Made by a program: the position numbers and the translations under genes. From positions 17,847 through 81,846 of the forward strand of contig NZ_QGDU01000018.1 of the NCBI RefSeq assembly GCF_003149045.1: a stretch of 64,000 nt of DNA, read 5' to 3'. This stretch comes from Fibrobacter sp. UWR4. GTDB taxonomy: Bacteria > Fibrobacterota > Fibrobacteria > Fibrobacterales > Fibrobacteraceae. Each line of letters starts with the position of its first letter. Position 1 is the stretch's first letter. Positions 57,684 through 64,000 of the stretch are shown one piece after another. The notes beneath the pieces are model-generated. The model was given only the letters and a program-made list of their open reading frames with translations. It did no database searches and had not been told where the DNA came from.

Positions 57684-58124
57684 ATGAAAACGCTAAAACT
57701 TTCGCTGCTAGTTGCCTTGACGCTTATGGTGTCTATGTCATTTGCTTCCAGGATGGTCAAATCCAAGTGGGGCGATCTGGACCTGATGGCGGAAAAAGGT
57801 GGTAGTAAAATTCTCTGCACCATGGGTTTCAACGCGGAACTTGCCCTGATCAAGGAAGCGGAAACCGAAGCCCTGGTGAAAGGAGATTGCACCGGTTGGG
57901 TGCAGAAGTCCAAGATTGAATATGTTGCACAGGCTGCCGGCGATCGCACCATGGTTATCGATGACCAGATGATCGAAGGCTTTACCGACGACCCTTCACT
58001 CTTCTCCATCCTCAAGGATAATGTCGAAGATTTCGAAGGCGTTACTATTGACCGTGATTTTAGGGAATACTTGACTTATACCATCGACCGTGAGCAGACT
58101 GAAATGCGAAACGGTGAAAATTAG
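57684..58124 (+). CDS. Exported protein of unknown function
   Basis: A 146-residue protein with signal MKTLKLSLLVALTLMVSMSFAS. The mature part is acidic with one Cys pair (SKILCTMGF and KGDCTGWVQK, about residues 47 and 69), which may form a disulphide. The start is fixed by AGGAGGATTATC before ATG. No family recognised. The divergent spacing to the deaminase gene is 218 bp, and it converges with the XRE regulator gene. Confidence 0.6.
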   Translation: MKTLKLSLLVALTLMVSMSFASRMVKSKWGDLDLMAEKGGSKILCTMGFNAELALIKEAETEALVKGDCTGWVQKSKIEYVAQAAGDRTMVIDDQMIEGFTDDPSLFSILKDNVEDFEGVTIDRDFREYLTYTIDREQTEMRNGEN

Positions 58125-58148
58125 AATGAAAAACTCTCCTTAAAAACA

Positions 58149-58176
58149 GAAGGGCGGTCCGTAAGGATCGTCCTTT
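58149..58176. terminator. Terminator between 57684 gene and XRE gene
   Basis: Stem AAGGGCGGTCC/GGATCGTCCTT with loop GTAA (one wobble), then TTTG. Confidence 0.75.
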
Positions 58177-58179
58177 TGC

Positions 58180-58515
58180 TTATCTTGAAATATCCTGGGA
58201 TTTGGGCGGTTGTCCGTCTTCCTTTTTCATCTTCATTTTCCGCACGTATTCCATGCCCGCAATGGACTTGTACTTCTCATTTTCTTCGTTCAGTATATCC
58301 ACAAATTCGCAGAGGGTTTCCTTTAAATCCAGTCCTGATACGGATATAAGGTTAAAAAATACGGGTACGGATGGTTTTTTGGAACCTTTTTCCAGGCATC
58401 GGATATATTCACGGGAAGTATCGCTCAGGAATGACAACTTGCTCTGGGACTTTGACGCCCTAAGCTTGGCCATCAGGCGTATGAACGCCTCTTTGTATAC
58501 TTCCGAAGAAAACAT
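58180..58515 (-). CDS. XRE-family helix-turn-helix regulator
   Basis: A 111-residue protein. Residues about 10-68 fit an XRE/Cro HTH: FIRLMAKLRASKSQSKLSFL then DTSREYIRCLEKGSKKPSVPVFFNLISV, where the ExG-x-x-x-P ending is the family signature. The C-terminal 40 residues are a charged helix. It may bind the palindrome GCCAACTATAGTTGGC, 35 bp upstream of its own start (58550-58565), and so control itself and the divergent hydrolase gene. This regulation is inferred. Confidence 0.8.
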   Translation of the reverse strand: MFSSEVYKEAFIRLMAKLRASKSQSKLSFLSDTSREYIRCLEKGSKKPSVPVFFNLISVSGLDLKETLCEFVDILNEENEKYKSIAGMEYVRKMKMKKEDGQPPKSQDISR

Positions 58516-58549
58516 GTGTTAATGTTATAAACCATTACTTGCGTATAGC

Positions 58550-58565
58550 GCCAACTATAGTTGGC
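58550..58565. promoter_or_regulatory. Operator-like palindrome
   Basis: GCCAACTATAGTTGGC, a perfect 16-bp palindrome in the 110-bp space between the divergent XRE regulator and the alpha/beta hydrolase, with partial AGCG/CGCT flanks. Confidence 0.5.
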
Positions 58566-58625
58566 TCGCTTTTCTTTTTACGATTGCCCACTGTTTAAGA
58601 AAAAAAGTATATTGTGTGACGTCTG

Positions 58626-59675
58626 ATGAAATTGGATTGTCTTATACCGGCCATTTTTGCCATGAGTTCCATTCTCCATGCGGCTCCGCAGGGGGAGGTT
58701 TCTTACGTTGCCGACCCGAAACTAGGCGATCCGTTCCAGGTTCTCTTTTATGATGCAGGCGATTCCAGCCAGTATCGAGCTACGCTGATCAGGTACGCGG
58801 GACCATTTGAGCAGGAAAACGGCAGTAAGCCCGAAGCAAAGGCCGTCGTCTTTTACATTCACGGATTTAATGACTATTTCTTCCAGAAGGAACTGGCCCA
58901 GAAGGCCGATTCCGCCGGCTATGCTTTTTATGCCATAGACCTTCACAAGTACGGAAGATCCTATAGGGAAGGGGAACGCCTGGGAGAAGTCTATGATTTG
59001 GCGGAATACTACCCGGAATTGGATTCCGCAATCGCCAGGATAAAGACCGAGACCAAGGCTCCTATTGTCCTTCTGGGGCATAGTACCGGAGGTCTTATTG
59101 CTTCCGTATACGCTGCTGATAGGGGGAATGGCAAGGATTTTGCCGCAATTGTCCTAAACAGTCCCTTCATGGATATGAACACCAATTTCCTGTTGGAACT
59201 TGCTGTCCCCCTGGTTTCCAAGATCGGCTCGATTTTCCCCAATATAGAGGTCCCCCGCACTGCCAACTCTTGCTACAGCGAAAGCATCCACAAAAATTAT
59301 GGCGGCCTGTGGGATTACGATTTCAGTCTGAAGAATTTTGAAAGCATTCCCATCAATCTTGGATGGCTGAGAGCCATTCATCAGGGGCATGTTGCCGTCC
59401 AGAAGGGGATGGATCTTATTCCGCCCATTTTGGTCATGCATAGTGGCTGCAGCGAACGTAGCGATGAGTGTGTCGAGACCTACTCCCGTTGTGACGGCGT
59501 CCTGGACGTGGAGGATATTGACCGCTACGGCAGGAAGTTGGGGAGGAACGTCCAGATGCAGGTCATCGAGAATGGTCTACACGACCTCTATCTTTCCCAT
59601 GAACCTGCCCGTGGAAACGCCTATCAGGCAACCTTCCAGTTCCTGGATAACGTCCTGCCCAAAGAAATCCACTAA
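58626..59675 (+). CDS. Secreted alpha/beta hydrolase (lysophospholipase/serine aminopeptidase type)
   Basis: A 349-residue alpha/beta hydrolase with a short signal (CLIPAIFAMSSILHAAP). The oxyanion segment is VVFYIHGFNDYFFQ near 76, the nucleophile elbow VLLGHSTGGLIAS (Ser near 151), the acidic residue in CDGVLDVEDI near 300 and the His in ENGLHDLYLS near 322. The fold matches the Hydrolase_4/monoacylglycerol lipase group, so esters of fatty acids or acylated sugars are likely substrates. Its position next to cellulase genes might point to plant-cell-wall esters, but this is only context. Confidence 0.85.
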   Translation: MKLDCLIPAIFAMSSILHAAPQGEVSYVADPKLGDPFQVLFYDAGDSSQYRATLIRYAGPFEQENGSKPEAKAVVFYIHGFNDYFFQKELAQKADSAGYAFYAIDLHKYGRSYREGERLGEVYDLAEYYPELDSAIARIKTETKAPIVLLGHSTGGLIASVYAADRGNGKDFAAIVLNSPFMDMNTNFLLELAVPLVSKIGSIFPNIEVPRTANSCYSESIHKNYGGLWDYDFSLKNFESIPINLGWLRAIHQGHVAVQKGMDLIPPILVMHSGCSERSDECVETYSRCDGVLDVEDIDRYGRKLGRNVQMQVIENGLHDLYLSHEPARGNAYQATFQFLDNVLPKEIH

Positions 59676-59959
59676 ATAGGCTTCCGCAGCCAAACCACGT
59701 AAAAGGACCAGCTGTTTCGGTTGAGGTCCGTGGACGTGCTAAATCCTGACACGTAGAATCCCTTGCGTTATAAACAAGAAAGACCTGCAGAAGTCCGCAA
59801 GCCTATCCAGATATCGCTCCCATCGGGAGCCAGGGGATCCAGGGTGCAGCGCCCCTTGCGTCATAAACAAGAAAGACCTGCAGAAGTCCGCAGGCCTATC
59901 CAGATATCGCTCCCATCGGGAGCCAGGGGTTCCAAGGGGCGGAGCCCCTTGCGTCATTA
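59676..59959. repeat. Two tandem 93-bp repeats, plus partial third
   Basis: Unit 1 is 59760-59852, unit 2 59853-59945 and a 12-bp third start CCCTTGCGTCAT at 59946. The units differ at a few bases. Each carries a hairpin (CCTGC...GCAGG, complete in unit 2) followed on the minus strand by TCTTTCTTG, a terminator for the GH45 gene at 59960, and a GCTCCCATCGGGAGC hairpin. The motif CGGGAG, then CCCTTGCGTCAT, also occurs at 61785-61800 after the next GH45 gene. Confidence 0.75.
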
Positions 59960-61561
59960 CTAGAATCTTTCGATGAGTTCCTTGGGGCATTCCACTTCCT
60001 TGTATTCGAGGAGCGGGTTGCCTGCGGCTTCCATCCAGTTAGCCATGAAGAGGCAGCCTTCCTTAGCAGCGGCGTCGCCGGAGAAGGATTTTTCGCACTT
60101 GCTGGTCAAGCAGCTCTTGTACTTGGAAGCAGTGTAGTTGGTTTCCTTTTCGCATTCGTCCAGGAGGCCACCGTACTGGGAACCCTGGGAGCCCCAACCC
60201 ATCTTCTGGGAGCAACCGTCAAAGATACCGAAGCCACCGCCCGGAATCATCACATCGAACTGACCGCCAGCCACGTCATAACCCACGTTGCTGGACATCA
60301 CAATCAGGTGCTTGCCAACGAGCTTCTTGTGGTTGTCGGTTGCGTACTTGCCCTTACCGGTGAAGGCCAGGTCGAAGCACTTACCGCAGTTGTTTTCGCC
60401 ACCCGGAGTTGCTGCAAATGCAAATGCCAGCTGGTCGTTCACGACGATGGGGAACTGACCGCGGCAGATACCTGCGTTACCGCCATCGCACATACTTCTG
60501 GAACCACCCTGGACCTTGTTACCCTGTGCGTCGCAAGTGGAAGCCTTGCCGCCGTGTTCGGGCCATGCGCAGTGGGGTTCGCAGCAGTCCCAGTAACGGG
60601 TTGCGTAGCCGGAACCGGACTTACCGCCGTTCACGTACTTGATGGTGTAATTGCTGCTGATGGTGCCGCTAGTGTTGCCACCATTCTGAGTCTGCTGGCT
60701 AGAGGAAGACTTCGGCTGAGAGCTGGAAGACTTCGGTTGGCTAGAGGAGGACTTGGGCTGGGCAGCGGAAGACTGGGGCTGCTGCTGGTTGTTGCCGCCA
60801 TTGCTTGTTGCAATAGATGCGCAGTTCTTCTGTGCCGGGTCGTAGTAGCAGTTCAGGGAGCAATCCTGAGCGTAGGCGTAGGATTCGCCATTCTTGCCAG
60901 CGAGATTTTCATAGGGCTTTACGTTCTTTCCGGAAACCTTGTCGAAACAGGTACCGTCAGAACCCTGCTGCTGGTTGTTGTTGCTAGCAGAGCTTGCCGG
61001 AGCAGGCTGAGTCTGGTTGCCGTTGCTTGCGGAACTCTTCGGAGTAGTCTGCTGGCCACCGTTGCTAGCGGAGCTTGCCGGAGCAGGCTGAGTCTGGTTG
61101 CCGTTGCTTGCGGAACTTGCAACAGGAGTGGTCTGGCTGCCGTTGCTTGCAGAGCTTGCGACAGGAGTGATACTCGGATTGGTATTCTGGTTATTGTAGC
61201 TTGCCGGGTCGACAATGGGCAATTCCAGGTAGTTCACGCCGGCCATGAGCAAGGCGCCGTTTACGTCCAAAACGCTGAAAGTCGTCGGATCGTAGGTACC
61301 GACCTTCACACCGGCAGCATTGAAGACTTCCAGCTTGGTGGTAATGACATAAAGCTGGTCTGCGTTAAGGATCCAGCAGGGTTCGCTAAGAACCAGGTCA
61401 GCTGCGCTAGTGCCGGAAACGATGGGGCTGTTTTCGCTGGGAATTGTTACCTGGGAGCCCGTACCGGGAACGGGGAGGGTGCTTGCTGCTTCATCGCCGC
61501 AGTTCCAGAGCGCAAGTGCTGCACCGAGAACCAGAACGGACTTCACAAAGGGGTGTTTCAT
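59960..61561 (-). CDS. GH45 endoglucanase lipoprotein with long linker
   Basis: A 533-residue lipoprotein cellulase (signal KSVLVLGAALALWNC then GDEAAS). Residues about 55-120 form the N-terminal module (CWILNADQLYVITTKLEVFN, VGTYDPTTFSVLDVNG); 130-205 are a linker of tandem ASSASNG(N/S)QTQP units; 206-255 a Cys-rich segment (CFDKVSGKNV, CSLNCYYDPAQKNC); 265-300 a PKSSSSQ linker; and 305-533 the GH45 domain. Catalytic motifs are ATRYWDCCEPHCAW and GGQFDVMIPGGGFG; here the canonical RYWDCC is kept. Two tandem repeats with terminator follow the gene. It is likely surface exposed. Confidence 0.94.
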   Translation of the reverse strand: MKHPFVKSVLVLGAALALWNCGDEAASTLPVPGTGSQVTIPSENSPIVSGTSAADLVLSEPCWILNADQLYVITTKLEVFNAAGVKVGTYDPTTFSVLDVNGALLMAGVNYLELPIVDPASYNNQNTNPSITPVASSASNGSQTTPVASSASNGNQTQPAPASSASNGGQQTTPKSSASNGNQTQPAPASSASNNNQQQGSDGTCFDKVSGKNVKPYENLAGKNGESYAYAQDCSLNCYYDPAQKNCASIATSNGGNNQQQPQSSAAQPKSSSSQPKSSSSQPKSSSSQQTQNGGNTSGTISSNYTIKYVNGGKSGSGYATRYWDCCEPHCAWPEHGGKASTCDAQGNKVQGGSRSMCDGGNAGICRGQFPIVVNDQLAFAFAATPGGENNCGKCFDLAFTGKGKYATDNHKKLVGKHLIVMSSNVGYDVAGGQFDVMIPGGGFGIFDGCSQKMGWGSQGSQYGGLLDECEKETNYTASKYKSCLTSKCEKSFSGDAAAKEGCLFMANWMEAAGNPLLEYKEVECPKELIERF

Positions 61562-61733
61562 AATTACCTCAATAAAATCTTAACGAGACTTTCGATTGAA
61601 AGTCCTTCCAATTCCATCCGCCGCAAAAAATAACTTTTTTACTTAAAATACGCATGTAAACTTTTGTTTCCTAAAGACTTACGAGATTTCCGTCACATTC
61701 TTTTTTTGACGCTGGAGATGATCCTCCTGAAAC

Positions 61734-61762
61734 GAAAAAGACCAGCAGTAACCTGCTGGTCT
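61734..61762 (-). terminator. Terminator after GH45 61803-63236
   Basis: Ten-pair stem AGACCAGCAG/CTGCTGGTCT with loop TAAC, then TTTTTC on the minus strand. Confidence 0.9.
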
Positions 61763-61802
61763 TGAATGCCGTCACTCCCGTCGGGAGTCCCTTGCGTCAT
61801 CG

Positions 61803-63236
61803 TTAAAACTTGTCGAGCAGCTGCTTGGGGCATTCCACTTCCTTGTAGTTGTGGAGCGGGTTGCCTGCTGCGTTCATCCAGTTAGCAAGGAACAAGCAGC
61901 CTTCCTTCGCCTTTGCGTCGCCGGAGAAGGACTTTTCGCACTTGCTGGTCAAGCAGCTCTTGTACTTGGAAGCGGTGTAATTGGTCTCAGTTTCGCATTC
62001 GGAGAGCAGGCCACCGTACTGGGCGCCCTGGGGACCCCAGTTAAAGCGGGAACAGCCATTGTAAATACCTACGCCACCACCAGGAATCATGATGTCGAAC
62101 TGACCCTGTTCCACGTCGTAGCCAATGTTGGATGCGATCACGATCAAGTGCTTGTTCTTCAACTTTGCCAGGTTGTTGTCCGTAGCGTACTTGCCCTTGC
62201 CGGTGAACTGGAGGTCGAAGCACTTGCCGCATTCGCCACCTGCGCTTCCCGGTACCGCTGCGAAGGCGAATGCCAAGGTGTCGTTGTACACCTGGGGAAT
62301 CTGGTCCAGGCAGGTACCGGAGTTTCCGCCGTTACACATGCTGGTCGCTTCGGAGTCGTTGATCTTGTTGCCGCTGGCGTCGCAACCCTTCGTCATCTTG
62401 CCGCCCTTGCCGGACCATGCGCAGTGGGGCTTGCAGCAGTCCCAATAGCGGGTTGCCCAGCCGGAACCGGACTTACCGCCGCTTACGTACTTGATGGTGT
62501 ACGCTTCGGTGCTTCCGCCGTTACCTGCGGAACTGGAAGACTTTGCCTGCTGGGCGGAACTGGAGGACGTTGCGGTCTGCTGAGTCGTAGAGCTGGAGGA
62601 TTTCGCCTGCTGTGCAACTGAACTGGAAGACTTTTCCTGGACCGGGGCCGCACTGCTGGAGGACGGTACTACCGTATTGGCCGCATAGGCCTTCAGGGTG
62701 GTCATGTCCACGTTGTCGATGATGGGGGTGTTGTTCAGGTCCACGATCTTGCCCACCTGGCTTGCGTCGTAGACAAAATAGCCGATCTTGTTACCTTCGG
62801 CGTCAGTTACGATGCCGATGCCCTTGCCGGTTGCAGGGTCGATGGCGTCGTCGGTTGCAGGGTAGATGACATAGACCTGGTCTGCAGAAAGTACCCAGGC
62901 GGTAGAGGTGATCTTTGTGGGGGAGATGATTTCCAGGCTGGAAGTGTTGATGCCCGAAGTCATGACGCTCTGGTCTGCCATGGCATAAACGGTAACATTG
63001 GACAGGTCGGTAAGGTCTGCGAGGCCTACCAGTTCGCCGTTCATATCCTTGACCTTGCCGTCTACGCCGATGGTGTACTGCTTCTTGTCGATGGTCACGA
63101 GCCAGGAGGCCTGATCAACCACGATGGCCTGATTTTGAGAATCGTCGTTGCTTTTGCTGGGGGCGTCGTCGCCGCAGCTGCAGATCATGAACAGTGCGCT
63201 TGCGGCGAGAATAGTCTTAAAAAACGGAATTTTCAT
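61803..63236 (-). CDS. GH45 endoglucanase lipoprotein with duplicated N-terminal module
   Basis: A 477-residue lipoprotein cellulase (signal ILAASALFMICSC then GDDAPSK). Two module copies precede the linker: residues about 42-90 (WLVTIDKKQYTIGVDGKVKD then MNGELVGL) and about 115-195 (WVLSADQVYVIYPATDD, IGYFVYDASQVGKIVDLNN). A Ser-rich linker with KSSSSA/Q units covers 200-250; the GH45 domain is 250-477, with ATRYWDCCKPHCAW and GQFDIMIPGGGVG as catalytic motifs. It is the paralogue of the gene at 59960 (both end KEVECPKxLxxxF) and lies 240 bp upstream of it on the same strand, each with its own terminator. Confidence 0.94.
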   Translation of the reverse strand: MKIPFFKTILAASALFMICSCGDDAPSKSNDDSQNQAIVVDQASWLVTIDKKQYTIGVDGKVKDMNGELVGLADLTDLSNVTVYAMADQSVMTSGINTSSLEIISPTKITSTAWVLSADQVYVIYPATDDAIDPATGKGIGIVTDAEGNKIGYFVYDASQVGKIVDLNNTPIIDNVDMTTLKAYAANTVVPSSSSAAPVQEKSSSSVAQQAKSSSSTTQQTATSSSSAQQAKSSSSAGNGGSTEAYTIKYVSGGKSGSGWATRYWDCCKPHCAWSGKGGKMTKGCDASGNKINDSEATSMCNGGNSGTCLDQIPQVYNDTLAFAFAAVPGSAGGECGKCFDLQFTGKGKYATDNNLAKLKNKHLIVIASNIGYDVEQGQFDIMIPGGGVGIYNGCSRFNWGPQGAQYGGLLSECETETNYTASKYKSCLTSKCEKSFSGDAKAKEGCLFLANWMNAAGNPLHNYKEVECPKQLLDKF

Positions 63237-63627
63237 TATCTACCCTTCGTTGTCCTTTAACACATCCGGCCCTAAAGATAAATAATGTCCCCGATTTTCA
63301 AAGTAAAAATATGCCGTTGTTGATAAAATGCGTTCCGTATGTGTTCCCGAAATTCGGCATGTCGGTACCGAGAGTCCCGAAATGTGAAATGCACCTAAGT
63401 CTAAGAGAGAGCGGGGGATAGCAAAGTTTGTAAACTAATGTAAAATTTTATGATGTAAAATTTATTTTACAATAAAAACGTGGGATGGCTATGCCTGCGA
63501 CGGAAGTATCGTCCGGGACGTGCGTTAATTGTTGATAAGTTGGGAAATCTGTGAACATTGGAATGTTGAACCTTTGAAATTTGGGCAAATTCGCCATTTT
63601 CTGTAAAGGCGAAAAGGAGCGTTCCGA

Positions 63628-63708
63628 ATGTCCGGAAAAGGGTGTCCCATGCCTATGGAAAAACCGAAAATTCCCGTTTTTCGCAAAAAATCAAAGAAAA
63701 ATCCTTGA
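63628..63708 (+). CDS. Possible 26-residue basic peptide
   Basis: AAAAGGAG lies 8 nt before ATG 63628. The frame encodes a 26-residue basic peptide starting [13 protein letters not shown] and ending KKSKKNP. It may be a small protein or leader peptide; the short length makes chance possible. The tuf promoter motif follows its stop. Confidence 0.3.
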
Positions 63709-63732
63709 AATATTTCTTGAATTTGCTAAATT
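63702..63732 (+). promoter_or_regulatory. Bacteroidetes-like promoter for tuf
   Basis: TTG at 63705, a 19-bp spacer, and TAAATTTG at about 63727-63734 fit the TTTG/TAnnTTTG pattern. A leader of about 115 nt follows to the tuf ATG. Confidence 0.5.
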
Positions 63733-63854
63733 TGTGCAGCAAAATTCGTAGAGTACCGCTTCCTATGCTCTGCGAAATAACGGGAAACTGGCGCAAACCC
63801 GCGCAGTTCCTAGGTTTCGAAGCGATAAACCTTCTGCTGAAGAAGAGGAATAAA

Positions 63855-64000
63855 ATGGCAAAAGAACATTTTGACAGAAGTAAGCCGCACTGCAACATCG
63901 GCACTATCGGCCACGTTGACCACGGTAAGACCACTCTGACCGCTGCAATCTGCACCACCCTCGCCGCTAAGGGCCTGGCTGCTGCAAAGCGTTTCGACGA
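63855..64000 (+). CDS. tuf: Elongation factor Tu (5' part, cut by window end)
   Basis: The first 48 codons of EF-Tu, the GTPase that carries aminoacyl-tRNA to the ribosome. [20 protein letters not shown] and then [12 protein letters not shown] contain the P-loop GHVDHGKT of the G domain. AGAGGAATAAA precedes the ATG. The gene continues beyond the window; in many genomes it opens a tuf-secE-nusG-rplK cluster, but that is out of view. Confidence 0.97.

Larger units (their letters stand above)
63237..63854. other. Long leader region before tuf
   Basis: 618 bp without a recognised gene except the short frame at 63628. The A/T-rich block 63431-63475 repeats TGTAAAATTT and ends ATTTTACA, an imperfect inverted repeat. 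Near 63597 the segment TTCTGTAAAGGC also occurs upstream of 34444 (at 34406). Confidence 0.4.

Noticed and set aside
59760..59957. CRISPR array
   Set aside because: Only two long (93 bp) units directly abutting, without spacers, and no cas genes.

Overview
The window looks like a chromosomal segment of a Fibrobacter (phylum Fibrobacterota), the anaerobic fibre-degrading gut bacteria. The evidence is a copy of the 'Fibrobacter succinogenes major paralogous domain' (46865-47476), four lipoprotein endoglucanases of glycoside hydrolase family 45 with Ser/Pro/Gln-rich linkers, a secreted SGNH esterase with a type IX-secretion-like C-terminus, many Fibrobacter-style lipoproteins (short signal peptide then CGDD/CGDE) and an anaerobe's rubrerythrin. 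Several genes have a Bacteroidetes-like TAnnTTTG motif just upstream, which fits the wider FCB group. This is inference from gene content; no search was run.

Layout. 0.2-15.4 kb: small redox and stress genes (TSCPD protein, rubrerythrin, flavodoxin-like protein), a DMT exporter, an NYN/OST-HTH RNase-like protein, thymidylate kinase, secA, a histidine phosphatase, outer-membrane proteins and lipoproteins, with tRNA-Leu(UAG) and tRNA-Met(CAU). 15.5-20.4 kb: a leftward block of metallophosphoesterase, bactofilin, M23 peptidase, parB, parA and rsmG, which couples cell shape and chromosome segregation. 20.4-28.0 kb: a segregation/origin-like region with six parS sites, DnaA-box-like clusters, families of hairpin repeats, a candidate small RNA, and genes for a macrodomain protein, YkgJ-type protein, phosphoesterase, queE/queD, two lipoproteins, a GNAT enzyme and a PNPOx-like protein. 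Genes to the left run mostly leftward and genes from about 27 to 49 kb mostly rightward, as expected around a replication origin. dnaA itself is not in the window.

28-41 kb: an acyltransferase, a surface-anchored barnase-like ribonuclease, a patatin-like phospholipase, a large periplasmic-binding protein with an N-terminal helical repeat region, a TPR-like secreted protein, a second divergent NYN protein, an orphan metal/siderophore-type binding protein, a cNMP-binding/DUF4388 regulator and purM. Between two terminators downstream of purM lies an unexplained structured RNA. 41-47.5 kb: a fibre-degradation island with two translationally coupled GH45 lipoproteins, an SGNH esterase and the paralogous-domain protein. 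47.5-58.5 kb: an HD-GYP protein, murJ, a fused LplT-PlsC-acyl-ACP synthetase, and a deaminase plus SahH pair that suggests SAH recycling through S-inosylhomocysteine. 58.6-63.2 kb: a secreted lipase-like hydrolase and two more GH45 lipoproteins carrying an unassigned N-terminal module. The window ends inside tuf (EF-Tu).

Together the genes cover envelope and lipid metabolism, chromosome segregation, and a cell-surface cellulase set. The best candidates for undescribed biology are the hairpin-plus-parS modules, the small RNA at 22136-22224, the RNA at 40445-40510, the lipoprotein barnase, and the shared N-terminal module of the GH45 enzymes.
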